This document shows, piece after piece, positions 48,242 to 56,275 of a DNA stretch of 64,000 nucleotides. Under the pieces are notes generated by a model. That model was given only the letters and a program-made list of their open reading frames with translations, was not told the origin of the DNA and did no database searches. Each line of letters begins with the position of its first letter. The first letter of the stretch is position 1. A program made the translations under genes and the position numbers. The stretch is from positions 1 to 64,000 of the forward strand of contig CAMAUX010000009.1 in assembly GCA_945861435.1 (NCBI GenBank). Direction: 5' to 3'. The DNA is from Chthoniobacter flavus. Lineage in GTDB: Bacteria; Verrucomicrobiota; Verrucomicrobiia; Chthoniobacterales; Chthoniobacteraceae.

Positions 48242-50170
48242 ATGCAGCCCAAAAAAACGCCCCTGCACCGCGCAGCCTGGCTGCTGAGCCTTCTGTTCCT
48301 CGCCACACCCCGCATCTTCGCCGATCCCGAAACCCTCCCTCCGTTGAAGGATGGAACGGCTCCGCAGACCTTCGAGGAGATGTGGACCGGATTCGATCCG
48401 CGCGCCGAACCGCTGGAAGTCGAGGTGTTGAGGGAGTGGGAGGAAGACGGCGTGGCGCTCAAAGTCCTCCGCTATCGCATCGGTGTTTTCAAGGGGCGCA
48501 AGGCGATGATGGCGGCGGTGTACGGCGCTCCCAAGGGCGGAAGCGCGCTCCCGGGCCTCGTGCAGATCCATGGCGGCGGGCAATTCGCAGATTTCAAAGC
48601 TCCACTCACCAACGCGAAGCGCGGCTACGCCACAGTGTCCATCGCGTGGGCTGGCAGGATCAGTGCGCCGGGTTATCAGGTGGGGCCCGCCGAGGTGCAG
48701 CTGTTCTGGGAAAATCGAACCACCGATCCCCTGTACAAGCGCACGACCGACTGGGGCGTGCTCGATGGGTACCACGCACCCAGCCGCCACCCGGCAAACG
48801 ACTTCCCCTCGATCGCGCCTGCAGCGTGGACCTTGGACGCCGTGGAATCGCCCCGCAACAGCCCGTGGTTCCTCTGTGCACTGGGTGCGCGCCGGGCACT
48901 GACCTTTCTCGAACAGCAGCCGGAGGTGGACCGCGACAGGCTCGGTGTCTACGGGCATTCCATGGGCGGCAAGCTCACCGTGGCGACCACTGCGGCCGAC
49001 TCTCGTGTGAAAGCTGCGGCCCCGTCGTGCGGCGGGATCAGCGACCGTCACAACCGCAACGCACTGTTCCGCACAACCCTTGGTGACGACACGGCGCTGC
49101 GCCATGTGAACGTCCCCATCATCTTTCTAAGCCCCTCGAACGATTTCCACGGGCGCGTCAGCGACCTGCCTCGCGCCGTCGCGGAGATTCCGAACAAGGA
49201 GTGGAGGATCACCTCCTCCCCGCATCACAACCATCAGGACACCCCCGCGTACGAGGTGGCGACGCAGCTGTGGCTCGATCAGCATCTCAAGGGTTCTTTC
49301 ACCTTTCCTCACACCCCTCAGACCACCCTCGAACTCAAGTCTGGCAGCGGAATCCCGGTCCTCACGATTTTGCCAGACAACGCGCTCCGCCCCCTGGAGA
49401 TCGACGTGTTCTACACACAGCAGGGTGACGAAGCCCGGGAGACCCGCGACGTGACTCTCGCGAAGAACCGCTTCTGGCATCACGCAAAAGCGGTCGCGCA
49501 CGAGAATGCATGGACCGCGCAGCTTCCTCTTTCCACCGTGAACGCGCCCCTCTGGGTCTATGCGAACATCAGCTATCCGCTGGAGAAGCCTGTCGCGGGG
49601 GCCGGATATTATTACGGCGCCTACACCGCGAACTCTTTCGTCCTTTCGTCCCTCGTCCGCATCGTGCCCGGGGATCAGTTGCAAGCGGCGGGCATCGCTG
49701 TCTCGATGAAGTCCTCAAACCTCATCGAGACTTTCACCGGCGCCTGGGAGAAGGAGTGGTTTACCTACAAGCCGGGTACATGGGCCCGAAGCACCCACAA
49801 ACTTCATGACCCGCTATGGCACGCACCAGCGCAGTCCCGTCTTGTCCTCGATGTGCGCTGCGAACAACCCAACAAGCTCGTGCTCGGCCTCGATGGATCT
49901 GCCGCCGAGGTCGTCGTGAAGGGCGGTCCCGACTGGCAGACCGTTTCCCTCAGCCCCAGCCAGTTCCACAATGTCGAAGGCGCACCCCTTGCAGACTGGA
50001 CGGGCGCGATGGAGCTCAGCATCAGCCCTCGGGAAACGCTCCGATCCAAAAAAACAGACGCAAAGCCGGCGACCTTGGGGGGGGAGTGGAAGGGGGCAGA
50101 CCCGCAGTTCCGCGCCTTGCGTTGGTCGCCGACGTCCAGCCGAGATTCCGGGCACGACACTCGTGGGTAG
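48242..50170 (+). CDS. Exported alpha/beta-hydrolase, acetylxylan-esterase-like
   Basis: A 642-residue protein with signal peptide (AAWLLSLLFLATPRIFA). The esterase domain (residues 30-360) shows an oxyanion HGGGQF, nucleophile elbow YGHSMGGKL (serine about 243), and a C-terminal histidine in SSPHHNHQDTP. The second half (370-640) is a beta-rich extension with GSGIPVLTILPDNALRPLEI, seen in large exported hydrolases of Planctomycetes and Verrucomicrobia. The role is probably de-esterification of plant or algal polysaccharide, paired with the upstream sulfatase. The substrate is inferred. Confidence 0.78.
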   Translation: MQPKKTPLHRAAWLLSLLFLATPRIFADPETLPPLKDGTAPQTFEEMWTGFDPRAEPLEVEVLREWEEDGVALKVLRYRIGVFKGRKAMMAAVYGAPKGGSALPGLVQIHGGGQFADFKAPLTNAKRGYATVSIAWAGRISAPGYQVGPAEVQLFWENRTTDPLYKRTTDWGVLDGYHAPSRHPANDFPSIAPAAWTLDAVESPRNSPWFLCALGARRALTFLEQQPEVDRDRLGVYGHSMGGKLTVATTAADSRVKAAAPSCGGISDRHNRNALFRTTLGDDTALRHVNVPIIFLSPSNDFHGRVSDLPRAVAEIPNKEWRITSSPHHNHQDTPAYEVATQLWLDQHLKGSFTFPHTPQTTLELKSGSGIPVLTILPDNALRPLEIDVFYTQQGDEARETRDVTLAKNRFWHHAKAVAHENAWTAQLPLSTVNAPLWVYANISYPLEKPVAGAGYYYGAYTANSFVLSSLVRIVPGDQLQAAGIAVSMKSSNLIETFTGAWEKEWFTYKPGTWARSTHKLHDPLWHAPAQSRLVLDVRCEQPNKLVLGLDGSAAEVVVKGGPDWQTVSLSPSQFHNVEGAPLADWTGAMELSISPRETLRSKKTDAKPATLGGEWKGADPQFRALRWSPTSSRDSGHDTRG

Positions 50171-50440
50171 CCAGACCCGATTGGCAATGAGTAATCCGAC
50201 CACAAAACGCCAGCGGCCGCGCAAGTCGATTTGGTGACGCTTAGGCAGTGCACACGAGCTTCATCGCTCGCTCGCAGGGCATCGAGACACTGCGCGCACC
50301 GCATCATGGCCGCGGGTATTCAATGGCCGGACACATAAGAGAATAAGAGGACATTTTGCCTGCCCCGAATGGCATCTGGTTAAGGGCGTCGCTCGTGCCT
50401 TGTTGAGGGGGCCCGTGCAAGCGACAGCCGCCCGCACCGT

Positions 50441-50570
50441 CAGCATGCCGAAAGCATGAGAGCCAAGCTCATGGCGACCGCAGTCCGCCACGCGAACGCA
50501 GGGAACCACCGGATCGCAGTCCCCCTCGCGACGCGCCCCGGCATGGGGCGCAGGAAGGACGATTATCGGA
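50441..50570 (+). repeat. Dispersed repeat family A, copy 6
   Basis: The most divergent copy: TCAGCATGCCGAAAGCATGA, GCAGTCCGCCACGCGAACGC, AACCACCGGATCGCAGTCCC, TCGCGACGCGCCCCGGCATGG and AAGGACGATTATCGGAGGA. The gap 50171-50699 also contains GGACATTTTGCCTGCCCCGA at 50350 and CGCCTGTCCCTATCGACCC at about 50672, both related to the GCCGATAGGGACAGGCAAAA string that borders family B and the intron remnant. I see no gene in this 529-base gap. Confidence 0.7.
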
Positions 50571-50699
50571 GGAAACCTTGCCCGCCCCCATCGACTCCCT
50601 GTTTGCAGCGTCTGCCTGCCAGCGTCGTCCCCAAAATCCACGGCGCTGCCCCTTGTCTAAGTGCCATTCTCGCCTGTCCCTATCGACCCACTTCCGCTT

Positions 50700-51818
50700 T
50701 CAGCGCACCGCCTGTGTCCCGAGAAGAAACTGGAGAGGCGCGGCCAGGCGCGCCCGCCATGCGCACCACTCAGGCGCTGCACCTTCCGCACACAGCACCC
50801 GGAAATCCCGTTCAGCAACAAAACCCCGCTCCTGCAGAATCCCAGCCGCAGCCTGCTGAAACGGAGGCAGAGCCGCATCGGTTCCCCGCGTTCCGTGGTC
50901 GAGGTAGATCCTGCGGTCCGCGCACAGACGAGGTTCGGAGCGGAGTTGATCCAGCAGCCAGCAGTCGGAAGGATCATCTGCGCTGAGATCCGGATACGCG
51001 GGCGAGAGGCATGCGAAGAGGCCCGCGCTTCCCGAATGACGCAGCGCCATGAACAAAGCCAGCGCACCCGCAAGACCGCAGCCGAGGACCGCCGTGCGAC
51101 CGGGTTCGGCCTCCGTGCGGTCGCGGCAGAAGAGGTAGTCGATGAAGGGCTTCACATCGTGCATGAGGAAGTCCGCGAGCATGGGACCGTCGCACTGCGG
51201 CGAAAGCTCGTAGTCGCGCTGGGTGCTTTCCTCCGCAAGCACCGGGGCGACAATCACCGGCTGGGGCTCGTGCTCCGCATCGGCCCACTGCCGCGCGATC
51301 CAGTCCGCGCAGAGACCCCCGCGGCCGGAACCCTCATGCCCGCTGAGTGCATCGGACCCATTGACCAGATAAAGCACCGGATGCCGGGAGTGCGCGCTCT
51401 GACGGTACGCGGGCGGCAGCCACACGACGATGCGCCGGCTGCGCTGGAAGTGCTGCGCGTTGAGTTCGCAGGTGATGGTCTGCCCGCGCAGGTGCTCCGG
51501 GGGAAGCGGCGGAGCGTCGTGCCAGTGCGGCACCTCGAGCTCCAGAGCCATGTCGTGCGTCACCAGACAATGCGCGTTCTCAGGCGGACACCCGTCCGGA
51601 AGCGCCTGCTCCGTGGCCCACGAACCACGAGTCAGCTTGAACTCAAGCGGTCCGCGCGGGACATCCACCGCGCCCGTGTACGTGTCTGCGTCCACACGCC
51701 GAAGCACGAATCCCTTCTCCGGCTGCCAGTCCCCCAACATGCGGTCGGACCCCACCACCACCACCCCCTGCCGGGACGGATCGGACGGAATCCGCACTCG
51801 GAACTGAACGCGCGGCAT
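50700..51818 (-). CDS. Esterase-fold protein with CBM20-like domain, catalytic residues missing
   Basis: A 372-residue cytoplasmic protein starting at 51818 (MPRVQFRVRIPSDPS). Residues 1-105 resemble a starch-binding CBM20 (VVVVGSDRMLGDWQPEKGFV, EFKLTRGSWATEQALPDG). Residues 125-370 have the enterochelin-esterase/esterase D fold (RRIVVWLPPAYRQSAHSRHP, VLYLVNGSDALSG). The nucleophile elbow normally reads G-x-S-x-G but here is GCGLAG, with glycine in the serine position. The histidine block normally reads GAxHNExxW but here is GAAPEWCAW, with proline in the histidine position. The triad appears lost, suggesting a binding or regulatory protein. Confidence 0.75.
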   Translation of the reverse strand: MPRVQFRVRIPSDPSRQGVVVVGSDRMLGDWQPEKGFVLRRVDADTYTGAVDVPRGPLEFKLTRGSWATEQALPDGCPPENAHCLVTHDMALELEVPHWHDAPPLPPEHLRGQTITCELNAQHFQRSRRIVVWLPPAYRQSAHSRHPVLYLVNGSDALSGHEGSGRGGLCADWIARQWADAEHEPQPVIVAPVLAEESTQRDYELSPQCDGPMLADFLMHDVKPFIDYLFCRDRTEAEPGRTAVLGCGLAGALALFMALRHSGSAGLFACLSPAYPDLSADDPSDCWLLDQLRSEPRLCADRRIYLDHGTRGTDAALPPFQQAAAGILQERGFVAERDFRVLCAEGAAPEWCAWRARLAAPLQFLLGTQAVR

Positions 51819-51926
51819 GGGGCACCCTCGCGCGCGGCACGGCACTGCGCCAGCCCGAGCATGGCATCAGCAGAGGACGTCCGGCCCGCTCATGTGATGT
51901 AAAACCTCGAAAAACACGCTCTGCAC

Positions 51927-53870
51927 TCACTCCACGTGCACCGCCAGCAGCGCACCAAACGCAGCCTCAAGGCCCCGGGTGAACCCAATGGCATCGCACA
52001 GAGGACTGGCCGCCATCCGTTCTCGAAGCACGCCGCGGATCCGCGCGAGAGCCGGCAGGTCCGACGCAAGAGTGGCAGCGCACGCGACATAGGCATCGGG
52101 TGAGGACGCGATCCATTCCGGCGCGCCGAGGTGCGTGAGCAGGCTCGCACCGACCCGCGCCACGTGGGTCCGCCCCGCGAGCGTGACGACCGGCACCCCC
52201 ATCCACAGCGCCTCGCAGGTCGTGGTGGTGCCGTTGTAGGGAAACGGATCCAGCGCCACATCGACCCGCCCGTAAGCCTCCAGATGCTCACGCACCGGAA
52301 GCCGGCTCCCGTCCAGCTTCAGACGTCCGGCCCCCACCCCGTGGATGGCGAACCCCTCCCGCCACTGTGTCACGATGGCTGGATCGGCAAAAATCCCGGA
52401 CCGCATCCAGAGCCGCGCATCTGGCAACGCGCACAGAAGCCGGGCCCAGAGCGCCACCACCGGGGCGGTCACCTTGGCGGCGTTGTTGAAGCAGCCAAAC
52501 GTGAAACCCCCACCCGAGAGCGCCGGCAGCGCGTTCACCAGCGGACTCTGCACCGGCGGACGATAGCAGGAGAAGGGACCGGGAAGCCGCACCAGTGCTT
52601 CACTGTGCCATGGATCACTCACACCCGTGGGATCGCTCACTGCGTCGGTAATCCGATAATCCATGGCCTGCAGACCCGTCGTGCAGGGATAACCGATCCA
52701 CGTGGCCTGAACCAGCGCAGGGCGGCGCGCAAAGAGCGGAAGTCGATTGCCCGCGGTGTGACCCGCGAGGTCCACCAACAGGTCGATCCGGTCCGCTCGA
52801 ATCTTCGCCTCCACAGCGGCATCCGAAGATCCTGCGATATCGCGCCAATGCTCGCAGAGAGCCCGCAACCGGCTGCTGGTGGAATCCGGCACCGCCACAT
52901 CGGAATACGCGAACACCTCGAACCGCGAGCGGTCATGCGACTCGAGGACCGACTCCAGAAAGAAGGCCACGGCGTGACTGCACAGATCCGGCGACACGTA
53001 GCCCACGCGGATGCGGCGTCCTTCCAAGGACTGCAGTTGCGGGCGGGGCTGCCCCACCCATGAGGACGCGTGCGTTTTTTCCCATGCACGATGTTCCGCA
53101 AGCATCGCTTCAGGCGGCGTCTCCACCCCTTGCAGAGCGAGAAGCAGGTTGCTGTGGGTGGAGGCACCCGCCCCCCCGGCAAGCGCTGCGCGGAAATGAA
53201 CCAGCGCAGTGTCCGGCGCCCCGCAGGCTTTGCAAAGCCGACCAAGGTTGTCATGCGCGGCTGGAAAACCGGGCCTCATCTGCAGAGCCTTCGCGAACGC
53301 AGCGCGCGCCTCCTCAATGCAGGCACAGGCCATGAGCACGCTGCCCAGAAGATTGAGAGCCTCGGGGCGATCCGGCTCCAGCGCGAGACCACGCTCAACC
53401 GCCGGGCGTGCCTCCGCAGGCCGTTGCACATCAAGCAGCGCAGCTCCGAGATTGAGCCAGTACGCGGCTTCCCCGGGGGAAAGACGCGCGGCCTCCTCCA
53501 TCAATGGCAAAGCCTCCGCAACGCGCCCAAGCCCCTTGAGCAAGTTGCCCAGTTCCGATGCCGCCTCAGCCGAGTCCGGACGGAGATGCAGCCCATTCCG
53601 AAACGCAGCGGCGGCTTCCTCGGCGCGGCCCATGGCGCGCAACGAACGCCCACGCGCAATGATCGCCGGCACAGCGTCCGGCGCGATTTTCAACGCATTC
53701 CCGAAACACTCGAGCGCTGCCGGATGCGCACCGGCACGCTGCAGGATCTGCCCGAGAAAATGCCACGCATCAGGCCGCTGCGGATCCTGCGCCAGAGCCG
53801 CCCGGCAGCATGCGGCTGCCTCGTCGATGCTCCCATCGCGAAAAAGCTGCTCTGCCCGTTCAAGGGACAT
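51927..53870 (-). CDS. TPR-containing O-GlcNAc transferase-like protein (GT41, SPINDLY type)
   Basis: A 647-residue protein starting at 53870 (MSLERAEQLFRDG). Residues 1-255 are about seven tetratricopeptide repeats (for example PDAWHFLGQILQRAGAHPAA). Residues 285-640 form the GT41 catalytic region with IRVGYVSPDLCSHAVAFFLE (H and SxxH region), LVDLAGHTAGNRLPLFARRP and CEALWMGVPVVTLAGRTHVA near the UDP site. GT41 enzymes put GlcNAc or fucose on Ser/Thr of proteins; bacterial members also modify surface proteins. The neighbouring genes do not reveal a substrate. It lies between the esterase-fold and M42 genes on the same strand. Confidence 0.88.
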   Translation of the reverse strand: MSLERAEQLFRDGSIDEAAACCRAALAQDPQRPDAWHFLGQILQRAGAHPAALECFGNALKIAPDAVPAIIARGRSLRAMGRAEEAAAAFRNGLHLRPDSAEAASELGNLLKGLGRVAEALPLMEEAARLSPGEAAYWLNLGAALLDVQRPAEARPAVERGLALEPDRPEALNLLGSVLMACACIEEARAAFAKALQMRPGFPAAHDNLGRLCKACGAPDTALVHFRAALAGGAGASTHSNLLLALQGVETPPEAMLAEHRAWEKTHASSWVGQPRPQLQSLEGRRIRVGYVSPDLCSHAVAFFLESVLESHDRSRFEVFAYSDVAVPDSTSSRLRALCEHWRDIAGSSDAAVEAKIRADRIDLLVDLAGHTAGNRLPLFARRPALVQATWIGYPCTTGLQAMDYRITDAVSDPTGVSDPWHSEALVRLPGPFSCYRPPVQSPLVNALPALSGGGFTFGCFNNAAKVTAPVVALWARLLCALPDARLWMRSGIFADPAIVTQWREGFAIHGVGAGRLKLDGSRLPVREHLEAYGRVDVALDPFPYNGTTTTCEALWMGVPVVTLAGRTHVARVGASLLTHLGAPEWIASSPDAYVACAATLASDLPALARIRGVLRERMAASPLCDAIGFTRGLEAAFGALLAVHVE

Positions 53871-53910
53871 GTCGGAAGGGAGCGAAGTCGCAGCGGAGCG
53901 GCGGTGCAGC

Positions 53911-54990
53911 TCAGAGGCGCAGCGAAAAGTCGTCGGCCGATCCGACGGACTCCACGAAGGTGGTGAGGAGCGTGATGACCTTCTCCACATCGGCAAGGTC
54001 CGCCGTCTCGACCACCGAATGCATGTATCGCAGCGGGAGCGAGACGAGGCCGCTGGGAATTCCACTGCCCACGGTGAAGATCACATCGGTGTCCGTGCCA
54101 CTGTACCGCGAGGAGCTCTCGTGCTGGATCGCAATGGAGGCCTTTTCAGCACAGGCCAGCAGACGCTCCACAACGAGGGGATGGTTGCAGGTCCCGTGCG
54201 TGACGCTCGGCCCGCCACCAAGCTTCACCACCCCGTGCTTCTCCACCTCGATCCCGGGCGTGTCGGTGGCGTGGGTGACATCCAGCACGATGCACACGTC
54301 CGGACGCAGCCGATCCGCCACCATCTTCGCACCGTTGCCCCCGATCTCCTCCTGCACCGCATTCACCGCATACACCGTGCTCCCCACAGGACTCGGCCGA
54401 CTCCGCAGGCGGGCCAGCACCTGCGTAAGGATGAAGCCCCCAATCCGGTTGTCGATGGCTCGCGCCACGATCCTGCTTTTCCCAAAAAGCTCCGCTTGAT
54501 CCACGTAAACCGCGGCATGCCCAACGCGAATCCCCGCCTCGCGCACCTCCTCCTCACTCGAGGCTCCAATGTCGACGTAGAGCTCGTGCACCTTCGGCGC
54601 CTTCTCATCCGCCGCGTCCTTGCGCAGATGGATGGCGGTGTTCCCAATCAAACCGCGCACGGCCCCTTTGGAACCGAGGATCTCCAAACGCCGCCCCCGC
54701 GCATTCGCCGTGTCGGAACCGCCGATGCGATCCAACCGGAGGAACCCGTCCTTGGTGACCTGTTTCACAATGTAACCGATCTCGTCGGCGTGCGCCTCAA
54801 GCATGATCCTGGGTGCCTTGGGGTCGCTGCCCTCGAGGGTGGCCCATGCGGTGCCATAGGCGTCGTTCTCCACACGGTCCGCGACCTGGCGGGCGTAGGC
54901 GGCCCACTTCCGCTGACCCGGCAGTTCAAAGCCGGTGGGGCTGGGGGTGTTGAGGAGATCAAAAAGGAAGGTGCGCGCCGTGTCGTCCAT
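53911..54990 (-). CDS. M42-family glutamyl aminopeptidase-like metallopeptidase
   Basis: A 359-residue cytoplasmic zinc or cobalt aminopeptidase starting at 54990 (MDDTARTFLFDLLNTPSPTG). The metal and catalytic residues are visible in order: LEAHADEIGYIV, ARAIDNRIGGF, AVQEEIGGNGAK (catalytic glutamate pair), IVLDVTHATDTPG and the C-terminal LRYMHSVVETAD. M42 enzymes form dodecameric tetrahedral (TET) particles that trim peptides. Length fits (340-370). It is first in the minus-strand row; infC is divergent, 309 bases away. Confidence 0.92.
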   Translation of the reverse strand: MDDTARTFLFDLLNTPSPTGFELPGQRKWAAYARQVADRVENDAYGTAWATLEGSDPKAPRIMLEAHADEIGYIVKQVTKDGFLRLDRIGGSDTANARGRRLEILGSKGAVRGLIGNTAIHLRKDAADEKAPKVHELYVDIGASSEEEVREAGIRVGHAAVYVDQAELFGKSRIVARAIDNRIGGFILTQVLARLRSRPSPVGSTVYAVNAVQEEIGGNGAKMVADRLRPDVCIVLDVTHATDTPGIEVEKHGVVKLGGGPSVTHGTCNHPLVVERLLACAEKASIAIQHESSSRYSGTDTDVIFTVGSGIPSGLVSLPLRYMHSVVETADLADVEKVITLLTTFVESVGSADDFSLRL

Positions 54991-55236
54991 GGGGGCAACC
55001 AATACGCCATGCACCGCCGCATGGCAGCAAGAAGTTGGCGCCCCGCCCGGGGTCCGGCTCAGGGAGGTGCTCCAAGATTGGCCTTGCGGGAGGGGAGTTT
55101 CTCTCTTACACGGGCGGATGCGTTTGCATGGCAGCATACGAACGCCCCCCCGTTCATGTCGCCTGTCTGGGGGATAAAAGAGCCGCGGAACCCGCCGACA
55201 AGCAGGAACCGCGTCGGGGGCGACGCAACACAGCAT

Positions 55237-55269
55237 GGGTGAAGCCCCCCCGCTCCGCGGTCTTCACCC
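55237..55269 (+). promoter_or_regulatory. Hairpin in the infC leader
   Basis: GGGTGAAG (55237-55244) pairs perfectly with CTTCACCC (55262-55269) around a GC-rich loop, about 30 bases before the presumed infC start. No T-tract follows. An RNA hairpin at this position could control infC translation or be an attenuator; that is inference. Confidence 0.45.
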
Positions 55270-55299
55270 CACCATCAAGCAGCTATCCAACTAAACCAA

Positions 55300-55893
55300 A
55301 TTCGAGTTAACGGCCGCATTCGGGCCCGCGAAGTGCGGGTCATTGTGGCTTCCACGGGTCAGCAGCTTGGCGTCTTGAAGCTTTCAGACGCCCTGCGCCA
55401 CGCGCAATCTCTGGGTCTCGACCTCGTCGAGGTCGCCCCCACTGCCACTCCGCCCGTGTGCCGGATCATCGATTTCGGCAAGTTCAAGTACGAGACGTCC
55501 AAGCACGAAAAGGACAAGCGCAACACCGGCAGCCGTCTCAAGGAGGTCAAGTTCCGGGTCAATATCAGCGACAACGACTACACCACCAAGGTGCGCCACG
55601 CGGAGGAGTTCCTCGACCGCGGAAGCAAGGTGCGGATCCAACTCCAGTTCCGCGGCCGCGAAATGGCCCACCAAGAACTCGGCATGGCCATGATGCAGCG
55701 CGTCAAAAAAGACCTCGCCACCATGGCCAACGTGGAGGCCGAACCCAAACTCATGGGACGCAACGTCACCATGACACTCGCCCCGCTCCCGGCCACCAAA
55801 CGCAAGCGCCGCTTCGCCCCGCAACCCGAACTCGCCGACGATCACGAAGACGTGGACGTGGACGACGACGAAGAAGGCGAATCCAAGGACTGA
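55300..55893 (+). CDS. infC: Translation initiation factor IF-3
   Basis: IF-3 binds the 30S subunit and checks start codon and initiator tRNA pairing. The conserved N-terminus RVNGRIRAREVRVIVAST runs upstream of the first ATG/GTG-type start (GTG 55333), and no ATG exists in frame back to the stop at 55240. The real start should therefore be a rare codon: ATT at 55300 (chosen) or ATC at 55285, like the AUU of Escherichia coli infC. The domain linker and C-domain (KEVKFRVNISDNDYTTKVRH, FRGREMAHQELG) are complete, and the tail is long and acidic. rpmI and rplT, the usual partners, do not follow. Confidence 0.88.
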   Translation: MRVNGRIRAREVRVIVASTGQQLGVLKLSDALRHAQSLGLDLVEVAPTATPPVCRIIDFGKFKYETSKHEKDKRNTGSRLKEVKFRVNISDNDYTTKVRHAEEFLDRGSKVRIQLQFRGREMAHQELGMAMMQRVKKDLATMANVEAEPKLMGRNVTMTLAPLPATKRKRRFAPQPELADDHEDVDVDDDEEGESKD

Positions 55894-56068
55894 ACAGGCC
55901 CGCGGCCACAGCGCGTGGTCGATGGATCGTTGATCGTTGCGCAGGGACCGTTGCAGGTGCCCGTCTGACTCGGGCCCTGCAGCAGGACTTCGACGCGCCC
56001 ACGGCCAAACCGAATCCCGCCCGCGTCCCTTCCGCGTCCCGCAACGCCAGCACGCCGCCCTCTCCGCG

Positions 56069-56275
56069 TCAGTGAGAATCCGCGCCCGTCGCCCGACTCG
56101 CGCGGGCATTGCCTTGACCGCCGACGCCACCGGGTTTCGCCGATGCGCCGCAACAGCCACCTCCGCAGGCGCCCAGCCTCGCGGCACGCCTCCGCGCCCG
56201 CACCCGCCACAACAGATAACCGAGAGCGGCGACCACGGCTGACACGACGAAGGCCTGATCGAGAAGCGGGTTCAT
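56069..56275 (-). CDS. FeoB-associated Cys-rich membrane protein
   Basis: A 68-residue protein, MNPLLDQAFVVSAVVAALGY with one membrane helix, a basic stretch RVRARRRAARLGAC and a cysteine cluster (ACGGGCCG). This matches the small FeoB-associated Cys-rich proteins that accompany FeoB in many bacteria. Its start overlaps the feoB stop by 4 bases. It may tune the FeoB pore or sense iron. It ends the operon. The 175-base convergent gap to infC shows no clear T-run terminator. Confidence 0.72.
   Translation of the reverse strand: MNPLLDQAFVVSAVVAALGYLLWRVRARRRAARLGACGGGCCGASAKPGGVGGQGNARASRATGADSH

Noticed and set aside
55894-56068. Terminator between infC and the feo operon
   Set aside because: Partial inverted repeats (GCAGGG...CCCTGC) are far apart and no T-run follows on either strand.
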